A stretch of DNA of 6,180 nucleotides from assembly GCA_024275215.1 (NCBI GenBank), contig JAJRZO010000526.1, positions 1 to 6,180 on the forward strand, read 5' to 3'. The stretch is from Candidatus Zixiibacteriota bacterium (GTDB taxonomy: Bacteria > Zixibacteria > MSB-5A5 > JAABVY01 > JAHJOQ01). This document shows, in pieces, positions 1 to 5,182 of the stretch. Under the pieces are notes generated by a model. The model had not been told where the DNA came from, ran no database searches, and worked only from the letters and a program-made list of their open reading frames with translations. The position numbers and the translations under genes were made by a program. Numbering within the stretch: the first letter of the stretch is position 1; every line of letters begins with the position of its first letter.

Positions 1-497
1 CTGCCAATGAGAACAGCCCTGCGGTAATCATCAGATGATTTCACAAGTTTGTAGGTCATGGCAGTCACCAGAATATACAAGGCGATTGGATGACTCAGAA
101 TCGGCAGGCGGCAATAATTGAGAATCAGGTTGATGCTCTTGTTGTCCATAATATTCGATTCGGGCGGAATCACAACATCGATCTTCACAGCCGAAATCAC
201 GAACAGCGCCGCAGATATGAGCAGGAAAACCGAGGCTGATCCAAGGTTAGCCTTAAGCAGGCGCCACAGACCGAAACAGTTGGCTGACCGTTGCCGCACC
301 ATCGCCAGCCAGAGCGCCCATGTCGAGGCAATGACTGATGAGACGAAAAGCCAGTCGTACAGTCCTGAGCTTTCGGTGACAATGAATGGTGCCGTTACTG
401 AGGGCGCGACAAAATACAACGCTCCAAAGAGTACAAAGACAGCGATATAACTGAACGCTGTCAACCCTTGTCCCTGTGTGTTTCTTCTTTTGTTCAT
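1..497 (-). CDS. Multi-spanning membrane protein of unknown function (C-terminus beyond window)
   Basis: This open frame reads from an ATG at 497 to the window edge without a stop, giving 165 complete residues; the C-terminus is missing. I do not recognise the family. The visible part starts with a basic segment (MNKRRN), which suggests a cytoplasmic N-terminus. About four hydrophobic stretches follow, near residues 13-33, 48-67, 85-105 and 130-150. Between the third and fourth is a polar loop containing IPPESNIMDNK, and a charged segment (KSSDDYRR) follows the fourth. No catalytic motif is visible. One base separates it from the stop of the NlpC/P60 lipoprotein gene (TAA, T, ATG) and it has no strong Shine-Dalgarno of its own, so it is probably translated by coupling to that gene. 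It could be an integral membrane enzyme of envelope biogenesis, but that is inferred only from its neighbours. The frame is convincing; the function is unknown. Confidence 0.8.
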   Translation of the reverse strand, partial: MNKRRNTQGQGLTAFSYIAVFVLFGALYFVAPSVTAPFIVTESSGLYDWLFVSSVIASTWALWLAMVRQRSANCFGLWRLLKANLGSASVFLLISAALFVISAVKIDVVIPPESNIMDNKSINLILNYCRLPILSHPIALYILVTAMTYKLVKSSDDYRRAVLIG

Positions 498-498
498 A

Positions 499-1017
499 TT
501 ACCCAAGCACCCGCCGCGCCCCGACAAACGATTTGCGGTAGTATTCTTCTTTCATCGATGAAACAACCACTCCCCTGCTCTCCGAGGAATGAACGAATTT
601 GTTATCGCCAATGTAAATCCCTACATGAGATGCGTGCTTGCCATTAAGCGAAAAGAAAACGAGGTCGCCATATCTGATATCGCGATAACTGACGCGGGGA
701 AGTCCATTGAAAAGTTTTTTCGTATTGGGAGGAAGGTGCATATTGTCATAATCGCGAAATACAGCGTAGATCAGTCCCGAACAGTCGACTCCGAGTTTGC
801 CATAGCCTCCGCGCCTGTATGGCGTCCCGATGTAGTTCTCAATAATACTCTTGAGCCTGTCCTGATTTAGCCCTGTTGGCTGGCTGCCTACACCGTCGTT
901 ATCCGGGTTCCCGTATCCGGTCTCCTCGATTGACGGCGGTCCCGGCGGCGCAGGTGAATATCTCACACTCGGCTGACATGCCAGCAACAGCATAACAAGC
1001 AGCGATAACCACTTCAT
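499..1017 (-). CDS. NlpC/P60-family peptidoglycan endopeptidase, lipoprotein
   Basis: This is a 172-residue protein with an N-terminal lipoprotein signal. A short hydrophobic stretch (residues 4-13) ends in the lipobox LLAC, with Cys14 as the predicted lipidated residue. Residues 15-50 form a Pro/Gly/Asn-rich linker. The NlpC/P60 domain fills roughly residues 51-172. Its catalytic cysteine is Cys79 in GVDCSGL, the histidine is His131 in SHVGIYIG, and the third polar residue is probably His143 in FVHSS. The GDLVFF strand (117-122) is also typical. Family members cleave peptide stems of peptidoglycan, usually D-Glu-(m)DAP bonds, and a lipid anchor would place this one at the periplasmic face of a membrane. 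Size and layout resemble the Spr/MepS type, but I cannot assign the exact bond cleaved. It lies 70 nt after the UbiA gene and one base before a membrane protein gene. The start is supported by AGGAGG seven bases upstream. Confidence 0.93.
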   Translation of the reverse strand: MKWLSLLVMLLLACQPSVRYSPAPPGPPSIEETGYGNPDNDGVGSQPTGLNQDRLKSIIENYIGTPYRRGGYGKLGVDCSGLIYAVFRDYDNMHLPPNTKKLFNGLPRVSYRDIRYGDLVFFSLNGKHASHVGIYIGDNKFVHSSESRGVVVSSMKEEYYRKSFVGARRVLG

Positions 1018-1024
1018 ACGGCTG

Positions 1025-1030
1025 CCTCCT
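1025..1030 (-). promoter_or_regulatory. Strong Shine-Dalgarno site of the NlpC/P60 gene
   Basis: The minus strand reads AGGAGG, then the seven bases CAGCCGT, then ATG at 1017. This is a full consensus ribosome binding site at good spacing, and it fixes the start just before the lipoprotein signal. It contrasts with the UbiA gene upstream, which has no such site. Confidence 0.85.
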
Positions 1031-1087
1031 GATCTTGAAACTAAGAGCGAGGTTCAGGCTGCGCAACAAAAAAGTAACGTAGGAATA

Positions 1088-2026
1088 TCAAAGACCGACT
1101 GACGGATAGTCGATGTCAAATCTCCATTTGTAATATCGTCTCGCGAGAATGAAACCGGCCAACAGCAGTATGACATAAAAAGGCAAATAGATACAAGCGA
1201 ACAGAGACAACGCAAGGATAGCGATCTTCGTCGACCTGATAATATCCCCCATGTGTCTTGTCATCAGAGCACGAATAAAGAATGGCAGTGAAATAAGTCC
1301 GGCAATAAGACAAGCATAATCACCAGTCATTTGCGAGAGAATGATCGACAGTATTACAAGAAACACCGAAACTTTCATTGTCGTTTTCTTTCCCCACTCG
1401 ACGCCGTGAGTAATCTTTCTGGCGGCCTTGTCTCCCTCCCTGTCCGGCAAAGTCGTAGTCAGATAAATCGCGCCAACCCCGAAAAGGTATGGAAACGATT
1501 TGAACGCAGTCTCAAGTGTTACAGTGTCAATAATTGCCCAGCCGATCATAAACGGGATCATGCCGTGACCGAAAGCGTTCGACCAGTATCCATGAGAAGG
1601 TTTGCCCTTGAAATTGGTTATTGGATGCGAGTAGAGTATTCCGAGAATAAATACGGTCACAAAGAGTACACCGATTTGCGTACTGAGATAAAACCCGCCT
1701 GCCAGCGCAATCACATTCAAAACGATCGTGCACACATAGGCAGATGGGATCGAAATCATTCCATCAGCGAGAAAGAACAGTTTGCTGTTCGCGCGATCCG
1801 ATTCGATATCATGAATCTGGTTGAATGTGTAAACCGCACCATAGAGACATGTGACAAATATCATCAACAGCCAGAACTCTGATCCGACGCCGGCAAATCC
1901 TGTCGTTGCAAGAGGCGATGCCCCCTCGCGGACATCGGCGGCACGCATACCGAGAATTATAATTGTCCAGACAGGTGGGAACAGCACCGGTCGGGTAAAA
2001 AATATGTAATCAAGCAGTTTCTTCAT
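1088..2026 (-). CDS. UbiA-superfamily membrane prenyltransferase, substrate unknown
   Basis: This 312-residue, very hydrophobic protein has about eight or nine membrane segments. UbiA enzymes transfer prenyl chains from a prenyl diphosphate to an acceptor (quinone ring, tetrapyrrole, glycerol lipid or sugar lipid), using Mg2+ held by two Asp-rich motifs. Both are visible: NQIHDIESD (Asn69, Asp73, Asp77) and DREGDK (Asp195, Asp199). YSHP (132-135) matches the usual Tyr-Ser-x-Pro element, and TRP (11-13) the conserved N-terminal Arg-Pro. The Arg-Pro normally found after the first Asp motif is absent; here the sequence is NSKLFFLADG. The acceptor therefore cannot be assigned. The start at 2026 is forced, because an in-frame TGA lies at 2044-2042 and no other start codon falls between. 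There is no Shine-Dalgarno. A 293-bp gap with palindromic repeats separates it from cdsA. Quinone, tocopherol-like, carotenoid-modifying and ether-lipid roles all remain open. Confidence 0.9.
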   Translation of the reverse strand: MKKLLDYIFFTRPVLFPPVWTIIILGMRAADVREGASPLATTGFAGVGSEFWLLMIFVTCLYGAVYTFNQIHDIESDRANSKLFFLADGMISIPSAYVCTIVLNVIALAGGFYLSTQIGVLFVTVFILGILYSHPITNFKGKPSHGYWSNAFGHGMIPFMIGWAIIDTVTLETAFKSFPYLFGVGAIYLTTTLPDREGDKAARKITHGVEWGKKTTMKVSVFLVILSIILSQMTGDYACLIAGLISLPFFIRALMTRHMGDIIRSTKIAILALSLFACIYLPFYVILLLAGFILARRYYKWRFDIDYPSVGL

Positions 2027-2039
2027 ATCGCAAGATCGT

Positions 2040-2063
2040 GGTCAAGCGGTCTGCCCGCTTGAT
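2040..2063. repeat. Palindromic repeat unit A, next to the UbiA start
   Basis: A perfect 8-bp inverted repeat pairs TCAAGCGG (2042-2049) with CCGCTTGA (2055-2062) around a five-base loop, and a further G-T pair could close it. Positions 2040-2062 match unit B (2076-2098) at 21 of 23 bases, with a period of 36 bases. Its boundary at 2040 lies 14 bases before the UbiA ATG on the minus strand. The stem also supplies the in-frame TGA that limits the UbiA start. It could be a REP-like dispersed repeat, an operator or an mRNA hairpin. Confidence 0.75.
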
Positions 2064-2071
2064 TTATGACT

Positions 2072-2105
2072 TGTAGGTCAAACGGCCTGCCCGCTTGACG
2101 CTACA
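2072..2105. repeat. Palindromic repeat unit B with extended stem
   Basis: The core pairs GTCAA-A-CGG (2077-2085) with CCG-C-TTGAC (2091-2099), with one A/C mismatch and a five-base loop. Outer arms TGTAG (2072-2076) and CTACA (2101-2105) extend the stem by five pairs past one bulged G. The core is a near-copy of unit A. The 3' arm of unit B (2091-2099) also pairs perfectly over nine bases with the 5' arm of unit A (2041-2049), so the two units could form alternative, mutually exclusive folds. No T-run follows on either strand, so an ordinary intrinsic terminator is unlikely. Confidence 0.75.
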
Positions 2106-2151
2106 GACGGTAAATGTCTACATCTGCCGACACAGCAACAAATTGATTAAG

Positions 2152-2180
2152 CAAATACCGATTTACTGCGTTGTTGTCAA
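2152..2180 (-). promoter_or_regulatory. Possible sigma-70-type promoter for the UbiA unit
   Basis: The minus strand carries a consensus -35 box TTGACA (2180-2175), a 17-base spacer, and TATTTG (2157-2152) at the -10 position. The -10 matches TATAAT at only three of six bases. If used, transcription would begin near 2145 and give a leader of about 120 bases that includes both palindromic repeats. The placement in the only large gap is sensible, but the -10 box is weak and the host's promoter consensus is unknown. Confidence 0.35.
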
Positions 2181-2283
2181 GGTGAAATCAGAGAATATTC
2201 GGCAAGTAATGTTTGACGACTTATCATGGCTATGTGCACGGCACATGTCCATATGTGCAGAACTCAAGCATCTCTAGGTATTA

Positions 2284-2306
2284 CTCACGTTCCAAGTGAA
2301 CGTGAG
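2284..2306 (-). terminator. Terminator-like inverted repeat after cdsA
   Basis: A perfect 9-bp stem, CTCACGTTC paired with GAACGTGAG, surrounds a five-base loop. It starts 13 bases past the cdsA stop codon. The position suits the 3' end of the rpsB-cdsA transcript. However, the sequence after the stem on the minus strand is TAATACC and no U-tract is present, so a classical intrinsic terminator is not shown. It could act with a termination factor, stabilise the mRNA 3' end, or be a protein-binding site. Confidence 0.5.
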
Positions 2307-2319
2307 CTACAAGACTAAG

Positions 2320-3144
2320 CTATCTATACACAACCGCAAGCATGAAGAAATAAATCATTGGGAGGGCGAAAAGCAGTGAGTCGAATCTGTCGAGTACACC
2401 GCCATGACCGGGGATGATTGTCGATGAATCTTTCACTCCGAAACGTCGTTTGAAAATCGATTCGACAAGATCGCCAAGCTGCCCGACAAGAGAAATCGCG
2501 AATGCGGCGAGCACCAATTGCCACACGGCAATATCCTTGAGCGCGAAAAACGAAAAGATAAATCCTGTCAGTGTGCCGAATATCATTCCGCCTGCGAATC
2601 CCTCCCAGCTTTTGTTCGGAGAAATAATGGGAGACATCTTGTGTTTACCGATCTGCGAACCGATGAAATAAGCCGCAGTATCGCATATCCAGATCACGGC
2701 GAAAGCGAACAATATCCAGATGCCGGCCTCACGGTAATCAGTATATTTCAGCAGGTCAGTTTCACGGATCAATACGAAGAAATTGAACATGCTCACATAA
2801 GTCAGTCCAAAAAACGTGTAAACGATTCTCGTGCTCGCAAGGGCGACATCGTGTCTGAATACTGCCGACAATGTAGTTACAGCAAAGCCGATCAGGAGAG
2901 AGTACAGCAACATCGACTCGCCATAATAGAACACCAGCCAGTTCGCCACAGGCAGCCAGATAAACAGAATGATTTGCGGAAAGAAACGAATTCGCGTCTG
3001 AGTCAGCTTCATGAATTCATAGAAACCAAGAACTGTCAGCAACGAAACAAACGCAACCAGTACCGCTTTGCCGAAAAGAACTATATTGACAAGAATAGGA
3101 ATCGCAATAGCGGCAATAAGAACGCGCGTCGCGAGGTTTTTCAT
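2320..3144 (-). CDS. cdsA: Phosphatidate cytidylyltransferase (CDP-diacylglycerol synthase)
   Basis: This membrane enzyme converts phosphatidate and CTP to CDP-diacylglycerol and pyrophosphate, the branch point for bacterial phospholipids. The 274-residue protein is rich in membrane segments, with hydrophobic stretches across most of residues 7-220. The C-terminal CDP-DAG synthase signature is complete at residues 229-255: Ser229, Lys232-Arg233, Lys238-Asp239, PGHGG (245-249) and Asp252-Arg253-x-Asp255. Other family landmarks are CDTAAYFIG (154-162), SPNKSWEG (175-182) and GQLGDLVES (221-229). Length is normal for the family. One base separates it from the uppS stop (TGA, G, ATG). The nearest SD-like sequence, GAGGTGA, is 12 bases from the start, which is long, so coupling to uppS is likely. 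It is the last gene of the conserved cluster; dxr and rseP, often found next, are not here. Confidence 0.96.
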   Translation of the reverse strand: MKNLATRVLIAAIAIPILVNIVLFGKAVLVAFVSLLTVLGFYEFMKLTQTRIRFFPQIILFIWLPVANWLVFYYGESMLLYSLLIGFAVTTLSAVFRHDVALASTRIVYTFFGLTYVSMFNFFVLIRETDLLKYTDYREAGIWILFAFAVIWICDTAAYFIGSQIGKHKMSPIISPNKSWEGFAGGMIFGTLTGFIFSFFALKDIAVWQLVLAAFAISLVGQLGDLVESIFKRRFGVKDSSTIIPGHGGVLDRFDSLLFALPMIYFFMLAVVYR

Positions 3145-3145
3145 C

Positions 3146-3892
3146 TCAGCTTGCCGTCACCTCGCCAAACCTGCGGTTGCGGGTCTGGTAATCCAACACG
3201 GCTTTGAAAAAATCACTTTCACCAAAATCAGGCCAGAGCACATCCGTTACATACAGCTCAGTATATGAGGTCTGCCAGAGAAGAAAGTTCGACAGGCGTC
3301 TTTCCCCCGATGTTCTGATCAACAAATCAGGATCAGGCATGCCGTTGGTATATAAATACTTCGCGAACATGTCTTCATCGAGTTTGCGGGGATTGACAAG
3401 ACCGCGTTTAATATCGCGCACAATCTTCTTTACAGCTTCGAGAATTTCAGTTCTGCCGCCGTAATTCAACGCGAGATTCAAAACCATCCCAGTGTTTTTC
3501 TTTGTAGCTTCCATTGCCTGCTTGAGCGCCCTTCTGCGCGAGACAGACAATCCGTCAATCTTGCCCATGGCAGTCAGCCTGATATTGTTACTGTTAAGTT
3601 CATCCACTTCGGAGCGCGTCTTCTCGTATAAAAGCCGCATGATGTGAGAGACTTCGGATTTCGGCCTTTTCCAGTTTTCGATGGAAAACGTGTAAAGCGT
3701 CAGTATCTTGATACCGATTCTTGCCGCAGCTTTCACGATAGTCTTGACTGTATTCACACCTGCATTGTGCCCCGAAGTCCTCGGCTGGCCACGCCTGCTC
3801 GCCCACCTGCCATTGCCATCCATAATGATTGCAACATGCTCAGGCAGATTACCATTCTCCGCTATCTTTTTTTCATAATTGATGCGCGGCAC
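3146..3892 (-). CDS. uppS: Undecaprenyl diphosphate synthase (cis-prenyltransferase)
   Basis: This soluble, membrane-associated cis-prenyltransferase extends farnesyl diphosphate with isopentenyl diphosphate to form the C55 lipid carrier for peptidoglycan and other wall polymers. The 248-residue protein carries the P-loop HVAIIMDGNGRW (19-30) with catalytic Asp25, then Asn27 and Arg29, a conserved histidine in SGHNAG (His42), and YTFSIENW (67-74). The C-terminal signature is LLIRTSGERRLSNF (190-203), in which Arg193 and Arg199 bind isopentenyl diphosphate. Glu212 lies in TELYV. The start is GTG at 3892; no ATG precedes the catalytic loop, and GAGGAAG lies five bases upstream, overlapping the frr stop. 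Chain length cannot be proven from sequence, but the single long-chain type beside frr and cdsA is normally UppS. The N-terminal extension before the catalytic loop is ordinary for the family. Confidence 0.96.
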   Translation of the reverse strand: MPRINYEKKIAENGNLPEHVAIIMDGNGRWASRRGQPRTSGHNAGVNTVKTIVKAAARIGIKILTLYTFSIENWKRPKSEVSHIMRLLYEKTRSEVDELNSNNIRLTAMGKIDGLSVSRRRALKQAMEATKKNTGMVLNLALNYGGRTEILEAVKKIVRDIKRGLVNPRKLDEDMFAKYLYTNGMPDPDLLIRTSGERRLSNFLLWQTSYTELYVTDVLWPDFGESDFFKAVLDYQTRNRRFGEVTAS

Positions 3893-3897
3893 TTCGT

Positions 3898-3904
3898 CTT
3901 CCTC
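3898..3904 (-). promoter_or_regulatory. Shine-Dalgarno of uppS overlapping the frr stop
   Basis: The minus strand reads TGAGGAAG: the frr stop TGA (3905-3903) runs directly into the SD GAGGAAG (3904-3898). Five bases later comes the GTG start of uppS. This supports the GTG start and suggests that ribosomes ending frr help to initiate uppS. Confidence 0.75.
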
Positions 3905-4457
3905 AGATTTCCATTATTTCGGCTTCTCGCCTGGACACCATTTCATCAATCTTCTTTGAATAGTCATCGATAAGTTTCTGCACCTGATCGAGACCGTCGT
4001 GCATCTGGTCTTCGGAGATTTCTTTGTTCTTCTCTGCCTTCTTAAGTTCATCATTGACATCCCGACGAATATTCCTCAGCGCAACCTTGCCATCTTCGCC
4101 GTATTTCCTGACAAGTTTGGCGAAGTCTTTCCGCCTTTCTTCAGACAAAGGCGGAATGGGTATCCTGATGATCTGTCCTTCAACCTGTGGATTGAGTCCG
4201 AGGTCCGATGTCTGGATCGCCTTCACAACTTCAGGTACGGCGGTTTTGTCCCAGGGTTGTACGACAATGAGCCGAGCTTCAGGCGCCGATATCGACGCAA
4301 CCTGAGCTATCGGAGTCATAGTGCCATAGTAGTCAACTTTAAGACTCTCCAGGAGTGATGAAGATGCTTTCCCTGTGCGGACGGATGACAGTTGCTGAGC
4401 GACAGCATCAATCGTTTTTTTCATCCGCGCTTCTGCCGCGGCAGCTCTTTTATCCAT
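3903..4457 (-). CDS. frr: Ribosome recycling factor
   Basis: This cytosolic factor works with EF-G to split post-termination ribosomes. The 184-residue length is almost exactly that of typical bacterial RRF (about 185). Recognisable conserved stretches are SSVRTGKAS (24-32), VDYYGTMTPI (41-50), ARLIVVQPWD (61-70), GLNPQ (87-91), IRIPIPPLSEERRKDF (97-112) and VALRNIRRD (125-133). The arginine-rich helix around 128-132 is the part known to contact the ribosome. Domain I is the three-helix bundle formed by both ends of the chain, and the charged C-terminal helix is clear. The ATG at 4457 overlaps the pyrH stop by one base (TAATG), with a strong GGGGAGGA just upstream inside the end of pyrH. The pyrH-frr pairing is one of the most conserved in bacteria. 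Confidence 0.97.
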   Translation of the reverse strand: MDKRAAAAEARMKKTIDAVAQQLSSVRTGKASSSLLESLKVDYYGTMTPIAQVASISAPEARLIVVQPWDKTAVPEVVKAIQTSDLGLNPQVEGQIIRIPIPPLSEERRKDFAKLVRKYGEDGKVALRNIRRDVNDELKKAEKNKEISEDQMHDGLDQVQKLIDDYSKKIDEMVSRREAEIMEI

Positions 4458-5182
4458 TATTCCTCCCCGGTATGAACAGTAGTACCAACTGAATCACCTT
4501 GAATAACTCTCCTGATATTTCCCTCATTGTTCAAATCAAAGACTATAACAGGTATACCGTTATCTTTACAGAGAGCCGTTGCCGTGGAATCCATCACACG
4601 GAGATCTCGTCTTAACACCTCCATATATGATATGCTTTCGAATCTGACAGCGTTCGGATTTTCCACGGGATCTGAGTCATAAACACCGTCCACTTTCGTA
4701 GCCTTCAGCAACACTTCGGCGTTGATTTCCATCGCCCTGAGAGCTGCGGCAGTATCAGTAGTAAAATAGGGGTTACCTGTTCCTGCCGCAAGAATAATGA
4801 CTCGACCTCTTTCGAGGTGTCTCATAGCTCTTCGCTGGATGTATGGCTCTGCGATTTTCTCCATGTTAAACGCAGTCATAACTCTTGTTTCCACACCGGT
4901 TTTTTCAAGGCAATCCTGCAGCGCCATCGCATTGATCACAGTCGCGAGCATACCCATATAATCACCTGTGACGCGATCGACACCGCGTTCGGCAGCCGCA
5001 AGACCTCGATAGATATTGCCACCACCAATAACAATAGCTATTTCTGTTCCAAGCTCTTTCGCGGATACGATCTCGCGAGCGACATACTCGAGCATATCGC
5101 TGTCAATACCAAAGCGAAATTTGCCTATCAGGGCTTCGCCCGAGAGCTTCAGAAGGACTCGTCTGAAGCGAGGTGCAGGCAT
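4457..5182 (-). CDS. pyrH: UMP kinase (uridylate kinase)
   Basis: This enzyme phosphorylates UMP to UDP with ATP, the step that feeds all other pyrimidine nucleotides. It belongs to the amino-acid-kinase fold and normally forms hexamers regulated by GTP and UTP. The 241-residue length is typical. Visible motifs are LLKLSGEAL (10-18) with Lys12 in the nucleotide-binding loop, IGGGNIYRG (52-60), DYMGMLAT (74-81), AGTGNPYFTTDTAAALRA (133-150), which contacts the nucleotides, and KATKVDGVYDSDP (160-172). No key residue looks missing. The start ATG directly follows the tsf stop TAG with no gap, and the SD GGGTGAG lies inside the last tsf codons. The 3' end overlaps frr by one base. UDP made by this enzyme also leads to UDP-sugars used with the lipid carrier from uppS. 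Confidence 0.97.
   Translation of the reverse strand: MPAPRFRRVLLKLSGEALIGKFRFGIDSDMLEYVAREIVSAKELGTEIAIVIGGGNIYRGLAAAERGVDRVTGDYMGMLATVINAMALQDCLEKTGVETRVMTAFNMEKIAEPYIQRRAMRHLERGRVIILAAGTGNPYFTTDTAAALRAMEINAEVLLKATKVDGVYDSDPVENPNAVRFESISYMEVLRRDLRVMDSTATALCKDNGIPVIVFDLNNEGNIRRVIQGDSVGTTVHTGEE
4461..4468 (-). promoter_or_regulatory. Shine-Dalgarno of frr within the end of pyrH
   Basis: The minus strand reads GGGGAGGA followed by ATA and the ATG at 4457. The site is strong but close to the start codon. It lies in the last codons of pyrH, so frr initiation is tied to ribosomes finishing pyrH. Confidence 0.75.

Larger units (their letters stand above)
2027..2319 (-). other. Intergenic region between cdsA and the UbiA gene
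   Basis: This 293-bp stretch is the only sizeable gap in an otherwise packed segment. I see no credible gene on either strand. In transcription order it contains an inverted repeat near the cdsA end (2284-2306), a short hairpin near 2232-2246, a possible promoter (2152-2180) and two tandem palindromic repeats (2040-2105). It looks like the boundary between the rpsB-cdsA unit and the UbiA-led unit. Confidence 0.7.

Noticed and set aside
118..450. 110-residue open frame on the plus strand opposite the partial membrane protein
   Set aside because: The minus-strand frame stays open over the full 497 bases, gives plausible membrane segments and is spaced like an operon gene. The plus-strand frame is soluble, without motif, and against the direction of all neighbours.
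1018..1087. Promoter or terminator between the UbiA and NlpC/P60 genes
   Set aside because: A T6 run occurs on the minus strand but no adequate stem precedes it, and the best -35/-10 pair matches only about half the consensus. Only the SD at 1025-1030 is supported.
1331..1882. 183-residue open frame on the plus strand inside the UbiA gene
   Set aside because: The minus strand encodes both UbiA Asp motifs across this region; the plus-strand product is Arg/Asn-rich with no motif and is a shadow.
2231..2272. 13-codon minus-strand frame (ATG to TAG) as a possible leader peptide
   Set aside because: There is no good SD, no run of regulatory codons and no following attenuator with a U-tract; frames this short are expected by chance.
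2095..2277. 60-residue plus-strand open frame in the cdsA-UbiA gap
   Set aside because: It starts with TTG inside the palindromic repeat, shows no SD and resembles no family. Calling it a gene is not justified.
2027..2319. Riboswitch, tRNA or phage/defence island in the gap
   Set aside because: I see no cloverleaf, no known riboswitch core, no recombinase and no attachment-like repeats beyond the local palindromes.
2518..3207. 229-residue open frame on the plus strand, antisense to cdsA and the end of uppS
   Set aside because: It overlaps the complete CDP-DAG synthase gene. Its translation is a low-complexity, highly charged mix with no family features.
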